This document shows positions 37,968-50,345 of a DNA stretch of 64,000 nucleotides, one piece after another (the first letter of the stretch is position 1; each line of letters begins with the position of its first letter). The position numbers and the translations under genes were made by a program. The notes under the pieces are model-generated. The model made no database searches. It saw only the letters and a program-made list of their open reading frames with translations, and was not told where the DNA came from. Origin of the DNA: Tetraselmis striata (Eukaryota; Chlorophyta; Chlorodendrophyceae; Chlorodendrales; Chlorodendraceae); the NCBI GenBank assembly GCA_006384855.1, contig VCJN01000308.1:434001-498000 (forward strand), written 5' to 3'.

Positions 37968-38105
37968 GTATAGCGGCTTCCCCGCTTTGAGATTAAGAGG
38001 CTGGACCCTTATCTATGTATACGGTTCATCGATTCACATATATTCTTGTATAAATACTAGTAGTTCGTATACACATTTCGATAGGTACATGCATCGTTAC
38101 AATAT
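37968..38105 (+). repeat. direct repeat A, copy 2
   Basis: Partner of 36168-36320 in the same orientation; starts AGTATAGCGGCTTCcCCGCT. Confidence 0.65.
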
Positions 38106-38399
38106 TGATTTAAACATGTTTATGGCGTTTCCCAACAATTTAGCTGTCCTAGTGCAACCCGTACGGTCTGTCGGTGGTTTTACCCGGGTAAGTTTCCGGT
38201 ACCATCGGGTTTCAATACGGGCTGCCCAATCGCCCGCGGGCCCTGCGCTCCCGGCCGGGGTGCTACTTAAAACAGCCACCTGCATCTCGCCTGCCATCTT
38301 CTAGCTCGCCGCCTTCGGCAGCGGCTTTGCGTACTTGCGCGCGCGAGGTAGGGTCGTAGAGGCTGATCAAATCCGCACCGAGGTTCCTTTTCCCGGTAG

Positions 38400-40600
38400 T
38401 GAGTCATCGTGCCACGCACATGCGTTACATCATCATCAACGATAGACATCCTCTCGGTAATGTGGGTTTCCCGACTCGTGCGCCGAAGTCGTTTTCCGTT
38501 TTTGCCCTGGCTTTGCAGCTGGGACGTTTTCGGGTGGCGATGCGCACGGTACGGAATTGGAGGTGGGGGGGTCCCCGTCCCGGGGGTTTAACCTCAACTC
38601 GCGAAGCCGAGTCGCAATACGGGCATTCGTGGGCTCCCGCAGTGGAGCACCCTCTCGCAGTAGTTAAGTCTTGAGGTCAAGTGAGGTGGACGCGCTCGGT
38701 ATCATGGCCGGTGCTCGTCAAGAAAGGCCGGTGCGCGGTAGGATGGACTCCACCGCTAGCCGGACAGCCTTGAGCTCCTTACATGTGATGTGTTGCCGCT
38801 CGTCCCCCGGCCTTCCAAAGGCTCGCGCCTCGAGGTGGTCGTTGAGCACCGCCCCGCCCCACCCGTAGCCCGATCGAGCTGTCGCAATGGATGTACGGCC
38901 GGTGGATGGGCTTGCCGTTGGGTTGAGGGGACATCTACATGCACGGCTGCATGTCCTGACGAAGCTGCGTCGTCATCCGGACGCGGCCGCCCCACTTGGA
39001 GTTCACAACGTCGTGGAGCTCCCGCAAAAAAATGCGTACGGCCGATATTGCCAAGTACATGTACCGCGCCCGGCCCGTCAGGGATTGCAACTTTGGGATG
39101 GGCAGCCATCGAGCGTTGCGGGCGGCCCCATGTAGCAGGTGCTTGGCATGTTGTGACAGCCTGGCCAGCTTGGCTTACATGGCATGAAATGGCCCGTTGC
39201 CGTGTCGATATCCACACCCGGGTGCTGCCCGTTATGGACGGGATCCCACAACCCCTTCGTGGGGATGCGTTGCAGCCTTAGGACGTCCAGCAGGTCGGCG
39301 ACGCGCTGGTGGAGCTCTAGCGCCTCCGGCTCCGACGAGTCGAACAACAAGAAGTCGTCCACGTACGGTATAATGCGTGCTCCCGGCCACCGCCTCCTAT
39401 GGAGCCAATGGAGCGAACTAGCGGGGCACGTTGCCAGCCGGCGTAGGGGTACCCGGGGAGCCTAGTTGCCGCACGAACGTCATGGGAAGGTGACGAAATA
39501 GTAAGAAAGGGCCCAACGACAACCCCATCAGTAGCCCGTACAGCCGGTACAATTCGCCGCGGATGTTGACCGTGAAGCAGTATCGATCGGAGGGCGCGAC
39601 ACCCAAGGCGTAGAAACCGTCTTGAACGTCGAAGGAGAACATGTAGTTCTCGTTACTGATGAGGTGGCGCACACCCATGAACGTCTTCATCCTGAGGCGC
39701 TTCCGAGCGCATTATATGTTGAGCACGCGTATGTCGATGATGAACCGCCCATGGTTGTCGCCGGGCTTCGGTACGAAGAAAACCGGTAAGAAGACAACCA
39801 CCACGCGCACGTCGACCGCTCCCACGCGCCCGCTGTCGTGAAGCAGTGTAGCTCGGAGTAAAAGAACTTGGGTTGGGTTGGGGTTGCGTCCTGGAAAGAG
39901 ACGCCTTGGTTGAATCTTGGGGGTGGCCGGCCGTTGTGGAAAGGAACTCGTACGCCCTCCCGCATCCGGCTTTACGCTTGCGCGCTCGCGCCGATGTCTC
40001 GCCATCGCCGCAAGCTCCGACGCACGCGATGTCGCATAACGTCGGAGCCGGGGCTGCAGCTGTCGGCACGGCGCGCCGCACCGTCACTCGTTGTCCTTCC
40101 CCTTGCCCTTGTCGTCCTTGGCGTTTAGGGTTTTAGGGTTTCTTGTTCTTGGTCTCCGCCTCACGGCGCTCCCGCTCACGCTTCTCGCGCGCCGTCCTTG
40201 ATCTTCCACGATGCAGCGGTGTCGGGGTCATATTCCCGCTCCTCCTTCTTGAACTGTGCCGCTGCCCGTGCCATGGCCGCAGTGGCGAGACCGACCTCGA
40301 GGCGCTTGTCTTCGCGGGCGGCGAGGAGGCCGGTGACGACGTTGGCGGAGTGCTCGTGCTCGGCGGGGTCGAGGATTTCGAAGGAGTAGATGAGGCGCTC
40401 CGCGACTTGCTCTTCGCCGGTGACTGCCTCCTTCGCCTCGAAGCAGCGTAGGTAGATGACCCGGGCCTCGTGCGCGTCGCCCACTGCCGCAAACGTGCGA
40501 AGCGCGGTGTCGAGTAAGTTGAGGGCGTCATTCTCGGTGTGGGTGGCGGCGCTGGGCATATTCAAAGGACTCATTCAATGGGCGGGGGTAATAATGAAGA
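38400..40600 (-). mobile_element. retroelement fossil with reverse transcriptase (Ngaro/DIRS-like), broken
   Basis: On the minus strand an RT domain spans about 39.85-39.08 kb. It has FSFDVQDGFYALGV, LYRLYGLLMGLSLGPF and an MDDFLLF active-site region, the pattern of tyrosine-recombinase retrotransposon RTs rather than LINE RTs. A ribonuclease-H-like stretch may follow near 38.9 kb, and a short upstream frame (40574-40179) could be the first ORF. The reading frame is broken in several places, so it is an old, inactive copy. No recombinase or complete terminal repeats are identified; direct repeat A (36.2 and 38.0 kb) might belong to it. Family assignment is tentative. Confidence 0.65.
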
Positions 40601-40609
40601 ATTTGAAAT

Positions 40610-41919
40610 GGAATGATTCAAGAGAAAAGGCGGTTCTTTTCTCATTTAAAGAGAGAAAACAAGTGGTGGAGGGAAATGAAAACGAGAAATTCAAAGTGCC
40701 GAAAGCGTTGCCATAGCCGTTGTTGCCGCCGACTCCGCGGCCTTGTGGAAAGGTTATTATGGCACAAACGTGTTGGTATGTACTCGTCCCGGGATGCCGT
40801 CTTGTTCGCGTCCGTGAGGTAGAGGTCCGCCTCGTCGCGCCGGGGCTTGAAAAGGCTGGGGCGTCGCACGCCCAAAGGGGGGAGGATGTCGTGGTAAGCG
40901 CGGGGTAGGTCATCTACCCAATCGCGGCGGGGTCGATGAATTCGCCGTAGTCGTCGCCATCGTCTTCGTCCGTCGCAGCTGTTGCCCGGGCGTCGTGCAC
41001 CGGGTCGTTACTACCCTTATCCTCGTCGTCGTTGGTCACGGGATTGGCACGTTGCTAGTTGATATCCTCCTATATTTCTAGCCGGGTCACTCGATAGCTA
41101 GGCTGTCGAACTGCATTTCAAGTAACGCTCGCGGAATCGAAAGCTTTACTTGCCTCCGCGGTCGTTTGCTGCATCACCGGCTCCCTTGTCTTCTCAGATG
41201 ATCTCTCCGCCCGCCTTCATACCGCCCGCCATCGTAGAAGGTGTAGGGAGTGGATGAGTCGGTCGGTACCGTACACTCGCGAGGAGTCACACCGTGCGCC
41301 CTGACGAGAGAGAGGCGATGCCGTCGCGCAAGCTGTCAAGCTGGCAGAATGTTGACTCCCGTCGCTACTCCGGTGCGTCATACAGCATGGCTGACTGGGG
41401 TTGGCGCATGCGCCGCTGGTCATCGGCGTTGCCTAGACATAGGGGTGTTGCTTGCGGAATACGAAGCGGCGGCGGCGGTGTAATTCAAACCTCCATATTA
41501 CCAATATGACTACAGTATTTACCCACATTTTATTTTCGTGGTGTACGACTATAAAAGGTGTGCGACTGCCGTGCCGAAATCGTTCATTTAAAACAAGGTT
41601 ACCTGTAGTAGCACGTGCTGAGAATAATCGGGCCATATCCGCTTCTCGTGTCGAGTTGGGTACAGGGATAGCTCCTTGCAGCTAGTTCCTGAAGGTTAAA
41701 AGGTTACAGGGATAGGGTCAATAAAACGCAAGGAAAGTACTGTAGGTCGATACCTGGGAAGGAGAAAGCGTAATCAGGTCGCTACCTCGTTGCCTCATCA
41801 TCCCGTCGCCTCGTCGCTGTCAATCGCCGCGCGATATCGGAGAGCACAGTCGGGGTGTCAGTGGGGAGGGGCGGAGTACCAGCACTGCGACTAGCACGCC
41901 ACGCCTGATACGGACGTAC
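40610..41919. other. intergenic, nothing recognised
   Basis: No supported gene. It provides the 5' flank of the exostosin-like gene; the last 300 bases are GC-rich. Confidence 0.45.
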
Positions 41920-43197
41920 ATGGTGAGCGCGATGGTCGGGAAGAGAGCCGAGGAGCGTCGGCCGGCGCTGTCGCAACTGCTGGTGGTGGTGCTGACGCTG
42001 TGGGGTTCAGTCGAAGTTGCGGCGGAGACCGGGCCCGCAGCGACGAGCGCGTGGCAGCGAGCAAGCCCGCCCTCCCAGCCCGACTTGCCACCCAAGTATC
42101 ACCTCTACGACCCGAACAGCCTCACAGCGTACACAAAGTGCCGGCCGCCGACCGATGGCTATCTCAAGCACAACGTGGACGCCTTGTTCGTGGCGCAGCT
42201 GCTTCGGGAGCATGGGAGCGTGCCGCCAGAGGAGGCGGACGTGTTTGTGGTCCCCGCACTGCTGTCACAGGCGGCGCGGGGGCGGTGCGGGAATCACAGG
42301 ACGCTGTACATGGGCCTGCGAGCCTTTCTCGGGGCGAGCCCCTGGTTCCAGCGGAGCAATGGCACGGATCATTTCCTGGTGCGTGGTCACTTTGCCCCTG
42401 GCATGCCTGGACTGCCTGGGCAGATTGTTATTGGCCGGTTCGAAGCCAATCCACACCTGCTGAACACGTGGCCGGGGCACCCAATCATCTCCGTGGGCTA
42501 CAGCACAGCGATGGGGATGAAGACCTTTGTTGCAGCGCAAGCGGGTGCCGACGATGCGCAGCTCGCTGCCCTATCCGCGCGGCGCATCAAGCCATTCCCG
42601 GACCGCACCTACGACTTCAGCTTTGTGGGGCAGGCAGACACGCGCGCCGCCTATCTGCACCGGCGGCAGCTGGGCTGCTCCATGCTGCTGGGACCCGCGG
42701 CCAATACCAGCCGCGGCCTGGTGCATCTCTCCACGAAACACGGGGCCATCAACTGTGGTCGAGCCAACACCGCACTCCTGCCCAGGATTAAAACTGACCT
42801 CGACGTCCTGGCGGACTCCAGGTTTGTCGTGACGCTGACGGGCGACACCCCGACGACAGACCGTCTGTGCAACATGTTTGACACCGTCACAGTGCCGATT
42901 GCACTAGCCAGCAAGCTGCCGGCCATCATGTCCGTCGTGCCTTTCCGGGAAGTCATCCCCTGGCAGGAAATCTTTGCGACTGTGAGCGATGCGGCGTGGA
43001 AGGTGGATGCGGTGCAGAGTGTGCTGGACGTGATTGACTCCCTGACGCCGGCGGAGGTGCAGCGCCGGGAGCATCTTATGATGCAGCACGCGGATGACAT
43101 ATCATTTGCCAGCCCGGCCACCACCAGGGCGCACACCAACCTGATCAACGCGGCGTGGGCCGCAATGCAGCCGCAGCTTGCGAAGAAAGGGCCTTAG
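41920..43197 (+). CDS. exostosin-like glycosyltransferase (GT47 family), secretory pathway
   Basis: Exostosin-family proteins are Golgi/ER type II or secreted glycosyltransferases building wall or glycoprotein glycans; algae have many paralogues. This is an uninterrupted 425-residue frame. It has an N-terminal hydrophobic segment (ALSQLLVVVLTLWGSVEVAA, residues about 16-35) serving as signal or anchor, then YHLYDPNSL and the family landmarks EEADVFVVPALL, RTYDFSFVGQ and DSRFVVTLTGDTPTTDRLCNMF with VPIALASKLP. The last is the typical 'F.L.P.GDt.ts.R..da...GciPV' region, here a little divergent. A single exon of this size stands out among the intron-rich neighbours and may mean retroposition or a young paralogue. 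The ATG at 41920 is the first in frame, with another at 41932. The donor and acceptor sugars are not predictable. Confidence 0.88.
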   Translation: MVSAMVGKRAEERRPALSQLLVVVLTLWGSVEVAAETGPAATSAWQRASPPSQPDLPPKYHLYDPNSLTAYTKCRPPTDGYLKHNVDALFVAQLLREHGSVPPEEADVFVVPALLSQAARGRCGNHRTLYMGLRAFLGASPWFQRSNGTDHFLVRGHFAPGMPGLPGQIVIGRFEANPHLLNTWPGHPIISVGYSTAMGMKTFVAAQAGADDAQLAALSARRIKPFPDRTYDFSFVGQADTRAAYLHRRQLGCSMLLGPAANTSRGLVHLSTKHGAINCGRANTALLPRIKTDLDVLADSRFVVTLTGDTPTTDRLCNMFDTVTVPIALASKLPAIMSVVPFREVIPWQEIFATVSDAAWKVDAVQSVLDVIDSLTPAEVQRREHLMMQHADDISFASPATTRAHTNLINAAWAAMQPQLAKKGP

Positions 43198-44880
43198 GTG
43201 GGTGCGGCAGTGATGAAGGTGCTCCATGCAACGCAGAGGGCATCTGAATGTACACCAGGTAAGCGTGCATACATGTGAACATTGAATCACGCCCTGGAAA
43301 GTTGACAGCGGGGTTGCAATCCTGCCCGTCTATCCATCCCTATACATGTAGCATCAGCTAGGTACAGTAGGCCTTCACGGAAACAGTAGGGTCGGCACTG
43401 TGCTGGGGATGCGGTCGAACACTGTGAAAAAAACCCACATTGCCGTCCAATGGCGCTGCCATCATACTGTTGCACACCGCGTGCCATTACGACCGGCGTG
43501 TCTGCTGCCATGCAGCTGCGTAATTAACAGCAAAGACAATACATTATGGGCTGTATGGGACCCCATGCAAGCAGTTGTGCAGGAGATTTTTATGAGTGCT
43601 ATGCTCTGAGCCCGTGCTGGCAAACACCGGGTACTCTCAACAGCGCGGCTGCCTATGGCTGATCCTGTTGGATGTGGAGTATAGCAGGAAGATGGGGAGG
43701 GTCACGGGGCAGGCGCCCCCTAACACTGCCATTCCATGAAGGGAATTCGAAGGGGTGGCTCTGCATGGCATTGGGGGCCATGATCCAGGACTGTAATTGC
43801 CTACCCCCTTAGCTCATATTAGAGTCGGCAAGGCCTGCCATTGACCCTTGGGGGACTTGCTAGGTAGCGCAGATAAGTTTATGTTGCATGCTTTACCGAC
43901 TCTTGAGGGCAGCAATGGGGTTCTCATTGAGTCGTACGTTTTCTCATGGGTCACTCAGAGAAAGTGACAAACGTTGGGATGCACATCAGATATGATACAT
44001 TCCGTTTTCAGTAATCCTCACTTGCATCAGAAATATGCGCTGGGCTGCTGGTGTAACGCCCGCAGCGTGATACTCCTAGTAATGTGCAATGACCGCACCC
44101 TGATGTGTGCAGCAAGTCCTTCCATGATATCCCTATGCTCGCGGTCGCAGTCATCCGCGATTGACGTCGCTTATGTAATTTTCGATTTCTCTGTCGCAGC
44201 TGGCTGATACAAATATGATACCCCATGCGCCGTGTGTAATGCCTGTGATTAACCGATGTGCATGTCCCCAATGACGTAGGTGCCCCGGCACCTTTTTTTT
44301 TTCTCAAGGGTTGTTTGCTTGGGCATCACTGTGAGAATAGCATGGTCTCACATACAATTCTCTCGCATCTGACTTTGACATCTCCAGCACTCCAGCCTAG
44401 CCTTGTGGCATACAGCTTTTGCCCATCCTTTCACAGTTATACCCTGCCCACATTCAGCATCCTGTTAACCTCTTTATCCATTTACGCATCGAAGACCAGT
44501 GCACGTCTGCACTTGACAAGCTGCCGACTGGTAACAAGGCTACGTGGTGAAATCACTGCAGTGCCTGACATGTGCAGGACAACGGCGCACGCCGTACCCA
44601 CGGTTGTTTATGCTATTTGTTTCAGACCTGGCCAAAGAGAGGAAAGTCTACATTCATCTATCTGGTTTATGTGTTTCCAGCGGGAAGTATGTGGATACTA
44701 GGGACTATGAGCGCATCAATCAGTGCAAAGCTAATACAGTGATGCGGCGGAGCCAGCGTCTCGGTAGATGTGCAAAGAGGAAAGGTTCGCTAATTAGTAA
44801 ATTTCATGTTTGTGGCAGCTAGTATCAGCATGCCGGCCTGGTGCACATGCACCTCGTCAACGTTACTTATTGATCCTACT
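43198..44880. other. intergenic between convergent genes, nothing recognised
   Basis: A few short open frames but no domain, repeat or RNA gene that I can support. Confidence 0.45.
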
Positions 44881-44884
44881 TAGC

Positions 44885-45914
44885 TTAGACCAAAAGCGCC
44901 ACAAAAGCGCACAGCACAGCGATGGCGGTGGCCAGCAGGCTGGTGCTTGAGGCGCCGGAGTCCGGGATCGCAGTCGGAGTCGGCATGTCCTCCATCATCA
45001 TGGCCTTCTCCACGTTGATGGTGATGCGCTGCCCGAACTCGCAGTGCGACTGCACTTCGCAGACAATATTGTGGAGGCCGGTAGTGGTGGGCGTCCAGAT
45101 GAATGTTGTGTTGTCCACAAAGTTGTCCTTTGAGTACAGCTCCGCCTCCTCGTGCGCAGAAATGGTGTTTGCCACGCCATTCATCATCTGGCCACAGCAG
45201 TCCCACTCGGTCGAGGGGCCACACGTGTCCTTCAACAGCACCACATCATGGTACCCAACACTGTCGGACACAAACTTCACAGAGTCGCCCAGCTTGATGG
45301 TCATCGGCTCATATGCCACCACCACGGTCCAGAAGGGCCCCGGAGCGCCCATGACGGTGACGTCCTCGCCAGCGGCGCCCTCAGCAACCGTGACCGCAAA
45401 CTTCTGCCCCGCCTGACAGTGCCCGCCCCCTCCGACGGTACAAACAAAGTAGTACTCACCGGTTTCCTGTGTATACATAGCCACAAAAGGGGTCAGAAAA
45501 GTCAGTGCAGACACAGGCAGCAAGGAAGGAGGGCGAGACATGTGGAGCGCATACCGTGGGAGTCCAGCTGAGCACGTAGAAGAAGCCCTCCTCGGTGACG
45601 CTGGTGGAGTTCCCCACGAAGTCGGGCTGGATGACGCCGCCCTGGTCCATGACTACGGTCGCATTGCTCACGTCGCAGGAGTCCATCTCTGAGCGAGTTG
45701 GCACCAGCGCGATATCATGGAAGCCCTGAGGGGAACGGAAGATGATGGTGGTGCCTACGGTAACCTCAAGGTCGTCGTAAGGCATCAGGCCCCAGATGTT
45801 GGTGCTCTCGGGGGTGGGCGTCACGTCGTGCGTCTTCGGGCCTCCGCTGTGGTGGTCAGCCGAGGCGCACGCCAGCAGGGTGGCCAGAGCCAGGATAGCA
45901 GCAAAGCGTCGCAT
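44885..45914 (-). CDS. two-domain stellacyanin-like cupredoxin, secreted and probably GPI-anchored
   Basis: Phytocyanin-type blue copper proteins sit on the outer cell surface and carry electrons or bind small redox partners. Two exons, 45914-45555 and 45466-44885, join in phase to 313 residues. A signal peptide (RRFAAILALATLLACASA) is followed by domain 1, with GFHDIAL (first His ligand) and, across the intron, EYYFVCTVGGGGHCQAGQKF (Cys, His, and Gln in the axial place). Domain 2 has GYHDVVL and HNIVCEVQSHCEFGQRI. A Ser/Ala linker then leads to a hydrophobic tail (SLLATAIAVLCAFVALLV) like a GPI signal. Gln where plastocyanin has Met is the stellacyanin pattern, and both domains keep the full set, so both may bind copper. 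The intron begins GTATGC. A G run (45980-46002) lies in the 5' flank. Confidence 0.9.
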
Positions 45915-45979
45915 TGCTGCTGAAGTGGGAGATGAGTGAAGAAGCGAGGGATATACCTGCAGACGACGGATAGAGCACA

Positions 45980-48400
45980 TGGGGGGGGGGGGGGGGGGGG
46001 GGTTCACTTCGCGCTTCCACTCCAAATTGCGTCGCGCGAGACCCTTCGGAGATTCGAAAAAAGACGACGGTCCTGACGATTTTAGGCCGGAAGTAGGCCG
46101 TCCAGGCGAACGTGCAGTCCCCCGCGCGGCTTCGCTATGGAATCGAAGGCAAATTAAAGGTGCTACGGCGGGCTACCCCCTCGTGTGTACAGTACAGCCG
46201 CCCAGATGGAGGAGCGGGAAGGGGGGAGGGGGGGGGGGGGGGGGTTCTGTCGGGTTGGGCGACGCGCTGTACGTCCTCGAATTCGGTGAGACAGCAGCGG
46301 GGAGGAGCGTGATAGCGACAGCGGAAAGTGAGCGCGCGATAACCACACAGAGAAAGCCAGCATCAACCAGAGGCACAGTTTATTGAAGATGGTCCGCAAC
46401 GGTAGAGTGAGTGGGGTCCAGGGTGAGACGAATCTGAGGGAATAGGGCTCGGGGAGGCGAGGTGGTAGGTAGCGTGAGAGCGCGGACAATATACCATCGC
46501 ATTGCGAAGCTGGAGATCTCTAATTTCTGGACGTAGAGCGACGCTACACCAAGGAGGGAGAAAGGGAGGGGGAGCTTACAACAGCGTGCAGTTGATACCG
46601 GTGCAAGATAACGGAAGTGGTGAAATAACTCGTAATTGGTGCCGAGACGGCGGGCGAAACTTCCTTTTATATTGATGGGTGTTGATGGCAGACGATCGTG
46701 CAGCACTCCCCGCCTCCGCCTGTGGCAGCATCCTGGTACCCCTACCTGGTAGCACTAAGGATTACGCGGGCATGCCTATCAATGCCTGCGCGCCCAGACA
46801 TCAAAGGCTTTACATGTCCTAGAGCGCACTATAACAGATCTATAGCATACATGTCTTATGTCGAGACGACATACGACAGTATGTGCATCGCGTGTTCGGG
46901 TATAATACAGAAAAAAACCGGAAACAAATAGTCGCTCCTGGTAAAGGGTTCTAAAGTCATGGCCCTGATGCCTGTACTAGTACCTCACGCCCTATGGTCG
47001 CTAGCGACCATATGTGCTCCTCATTCCTCCGCTGTGCTACCAGCCTACCGGGCCAGGGGCAACCCCTGGTACCAACTACTACGGATACGGTTGTCGCTAT
47101 TACTGGTACTGTACGTAATATAAATAATGCTACAGGTACCACTGGAACCGTTACCACTGAACCTTCGTCGCTATCTTCATGCGACTACCCTGTATCCCTG
47201 GCGTCCTGGCGACGGGCGTTACAGGTATAGGTACGGTTACCGTACAATATACCCTGTAGCTGCTGTGACTAGATAGATGGTATTACCCCTGGTATCACTT
47301 TGAATTCGAGTATATTATGCTGCTACTCGTACCCGTACGCATATGCCCATCGTGGCAACTACCAGCAGTAACCGTAAGGGGTGTTTTAAAAGGAACCATA
47401 TACGCCTGCTGTAGTAGGGATGTAGTCTGTGTTGTTTCGGGCAAGATACAGCAGCACCGGCAGAGACTAAGGATCCTTAGATGAATTGTCATTATTTAGC
47501 TGGCGCTCCGCGCGCTCGAGTGCGCGTGCACAGTTGTTTGTGGCCGTCCATTCGGCCAGCGCAACTGTGATTTTTTGGGTGATATACTAGTATCATGAGA
47601 ATACAGTACTGGCACAGTATCAGGGACTATTGTAAAGGGATTAATTCATATTCGATACAGGTTCAGACCGGCACAGGACGAGGAGCGACAATCATATCGA
47701 GGGCGGTGTGATTTGAGAAGATAATTACACCGACAGCGCATCGCGCTGGTCAGCTCATGGCGTAACCTCTCCCTTGAGGTTACGCCTGGTGATGGAACGA
47801 CCGCACGCGCCGGTGCGCTACCAGTAGCTAGTCGCTACCTCCGTACCGTATGCTGTACCTTTTTATTTATTTCGTATAATATATCCGCCGGGCATTAAAA
47901 ATACTAATGAGCAAATACTGTAAGCCAACAAATACTAATAAGAAGCCCGCAGCAGTCATCATCAGTACGAAGTGCTACTGTGCTGAGCGGCCTGCGCCAG
48001 GTGTACAGGGTAAACTAAGTCGTAGTCGCGACAGACGCGTTACAGGGTAGTACCGGGCGGTAGTATTTTAAACTGCGTCTAGCTCATGTAATCATCATTT
48101 TAAACTGAAATATTCGCGCAGCATTAATATATTCGCTATAGAATATAGCGACCAATCAAGCAACAATACGATATCCACAGCTAACTACTGGGCCTCAAAA
48201 ACCTTCAAAGATTGACACGCCAGGCCGCCATGGCATGCGTACGCTTAGGGTGCCATCATAGATCATCCTTAGGGGTAACTTAGGACCTAAGGCACCTCCG
48301 TGCCGGGCCGTACGGTCCCTGAGTCAGTCAGCGCCTACCCTGGAGGCGGGCCGCGGAAGGCAGGTCACATGCCGCGAAACCCGTTTAACACCACCATGTA
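45980..48400. other. intergenic, no gene recognised
   Basis: G runs at 45980-46002 and 46219-46243. AT-rich or palindrome-bearing sequence from 46.7 to 48.2 kb includes CCAGGGGCAACCCCTGG near 47050, like the palindrome at 13458. No open frame with protein-like composition. Confidence 0.45.
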
Positions 48401-48427
48401 ACAAAGCAATTCAACCTACCTCGTCTC

Positions 48428-49589
48428 TTGGCCGCCCTGCACGCGTCAGCCATAGGAAGAGGCAGCAAGCCCCGCCTTAGGGAGGCTGTCGATGGCCGTC
48501 GTGGCGCGGGAGGTCGCTTTGGCGCGTCAGCGCAGCCGTCAGTACTGGCGGCGGCGGGCCAGCCGGGCATGCCATCCGTACAGCCGCCGCCGCCACCACC
48601 ACCACAGCAAGCGACCCACCAACGTTCTGCCCGAGATGAAAGTCTCATTACGAGCCTTCAGAACGCTGGTATATCCTCTTGTGAGACGCTGAAGAATGCG
48701 AAGGAGGCGTGGAGGCTGGATAAGGCTATGTTGCTGGACGAGGCAACCGACGCGAGGCAGCAGCATAGTCGGGTTGTTGCACAGATGCGTACATAAATAA
48801 AGCAGCAAGGCGACTTACTCCGGAGCCACAGGCAGCGCTAGCAAGCAGTCTCACATATCAAGAATCACGCAGGTAACTTCGTACAAGAAAGGAAATAGAA
48901 GGTGTGTCCCGCTGCTGTGCCATTCACATGCATGTATGCAATAATATATGTCTATCACAGCATGCTCTGATATGATGTTAACCTTTGCTGTCATGATGTG
49001 CAGAGAGCCCGGGGCCCATACAAGACTCCCATACCTGTGTGGCCTGCAAAGGAAACCATCAAGGAGCATGAGAGGAGCAGATGCATGCAGATTGGGATCG
49101 AGGAGTCAGAGGATGGCATGTCTGCCGTGGTCACTGTTTTTGAGGCAGCGCTCAGGAGAAGGCTTGAGCAGGTCCAGCTGGCAGCGCTTCCCGGGGACTT
49201 TGTCATCAGACTGCAGGTCCTGGCAGATGCCACTATGATTTACAAGAAGGGGGAGGTATAGATTACCGTGGTCGTGATCAAGGCAATCATAGAGCGCAGG
49301 AGTGCACATGCATGGGAAAGGGATGGATGACTGGTCCATCAATTGCCACAACAATTGCAGTAAAGTGTGCTTGTATGAAGGTGCGATAATTGCATGTAAT
49401 GCAGATTGTGGTTTGAAATTTGGTGGGCATCAGTGCAACATTACTTACAATTGCATTCCTGATGCTATATCTATGTTTGGCATGCGCGAAGGTGGTGACA
49501 GCTACACGGACTTTAGTGCCAAGGAGGGAGGCGTGATCTAGCAAATCTGAAAGCTGCAGAGGGATGGCATTCAGCTGCGCGGCAAGTAG
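48428..49589 (+). CDS. unidentified gene, partial model
   Basis: The strongest exon is 49003-49255: it follows a TGTGCAG acceptor, reads ARGPYKTPIPVWPAKETIKE and later VFEAALRRRLEQVQLAALPG, and ends KKGE before a GTATAG donor. It can join in phase to 49560-49589 (RDGIQLRGK, stop TAG). An upstream frame, 48428-48796, has a Pro run and then a protein-like helix (LQNAGISSCETLKNAKEAWRLDKAM), but its connection is uncertain. No known family is recognised. Confidence 0.4.
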
Positions 49590-49599
49590 TTCTCCGTGC

Positions 49600-50340
49600 T
49601 GCTGCGGCTTGGATCCGGGAGCATGGCTGCATCAGCAAATATTTTTGCCATCAGGGATTGGAGCACAGTCACATCGCAGTCAAGGATGTAGCGAGGCGTC
49701 GCTGCAACAAGCACAAGAAGGGCGACAGAGCAGGAAGTGGATCGTAACGGGTAAGGCCGACACTGCGGGGAACATTCACGCCAAGGCCGATGCCGTGCTG
49801 GGGGTCGGGCTGGCACATATTCAGCGTCAGAGCATAGGGCGCAACGGCGAAAGCAACCAGACAGCTAGATCTTTAGTCAATACAAGTTTGCAGCACATCC
49901 ATGTAATTCAAACATGATCCCGTTCCATACTGCCCCATGCATAGTGCCGCACACATCATTGCAGCGATGCAGTCCCAAAGAGCGAGCGATCATAGGCAAA
50001 GTAAATGAATTACACGCCGGTCCAGTCCTGTGCCGCGGCACAAGCCAGGTCTACAGAATGGTCAAAAACTAGTTGACTGTCAATGTCTCTCCCATTCCTG
50101 ATCCTTTGCTGCACATGAGGCATGACATGGTTTTCTATCGCATTCGCGCATGTTGGTGTTTCACGCCAGCGCGACTTGTCGTCCACACCAGGGCAAGCAG
50201 CCAGAAGCTCTATCTTTGCACCTCATACTTCAGACAGAGAGACAACACTGAGCATAACGATAACTTCCTGCCTAACCCACATCGCAACATGCTCATCCAC
50301 ACCACCCAGTCGCCGCTCAACAATGGCGGGACAGGGATAG
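49600..50340. other. intergenic, nothing recognised
   Basis: No protein-like frame or repeat that I can support. Confidence 0.4.
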
Positions 50341-50345
50341 CCATA

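Noticed and set aside
42000-42791. Second long plus-strand frame inside the exostosin gene
   Set aside because: Shadow frame in GC-rich coding sequence; the 41920-43197 frame carries the family motifs.
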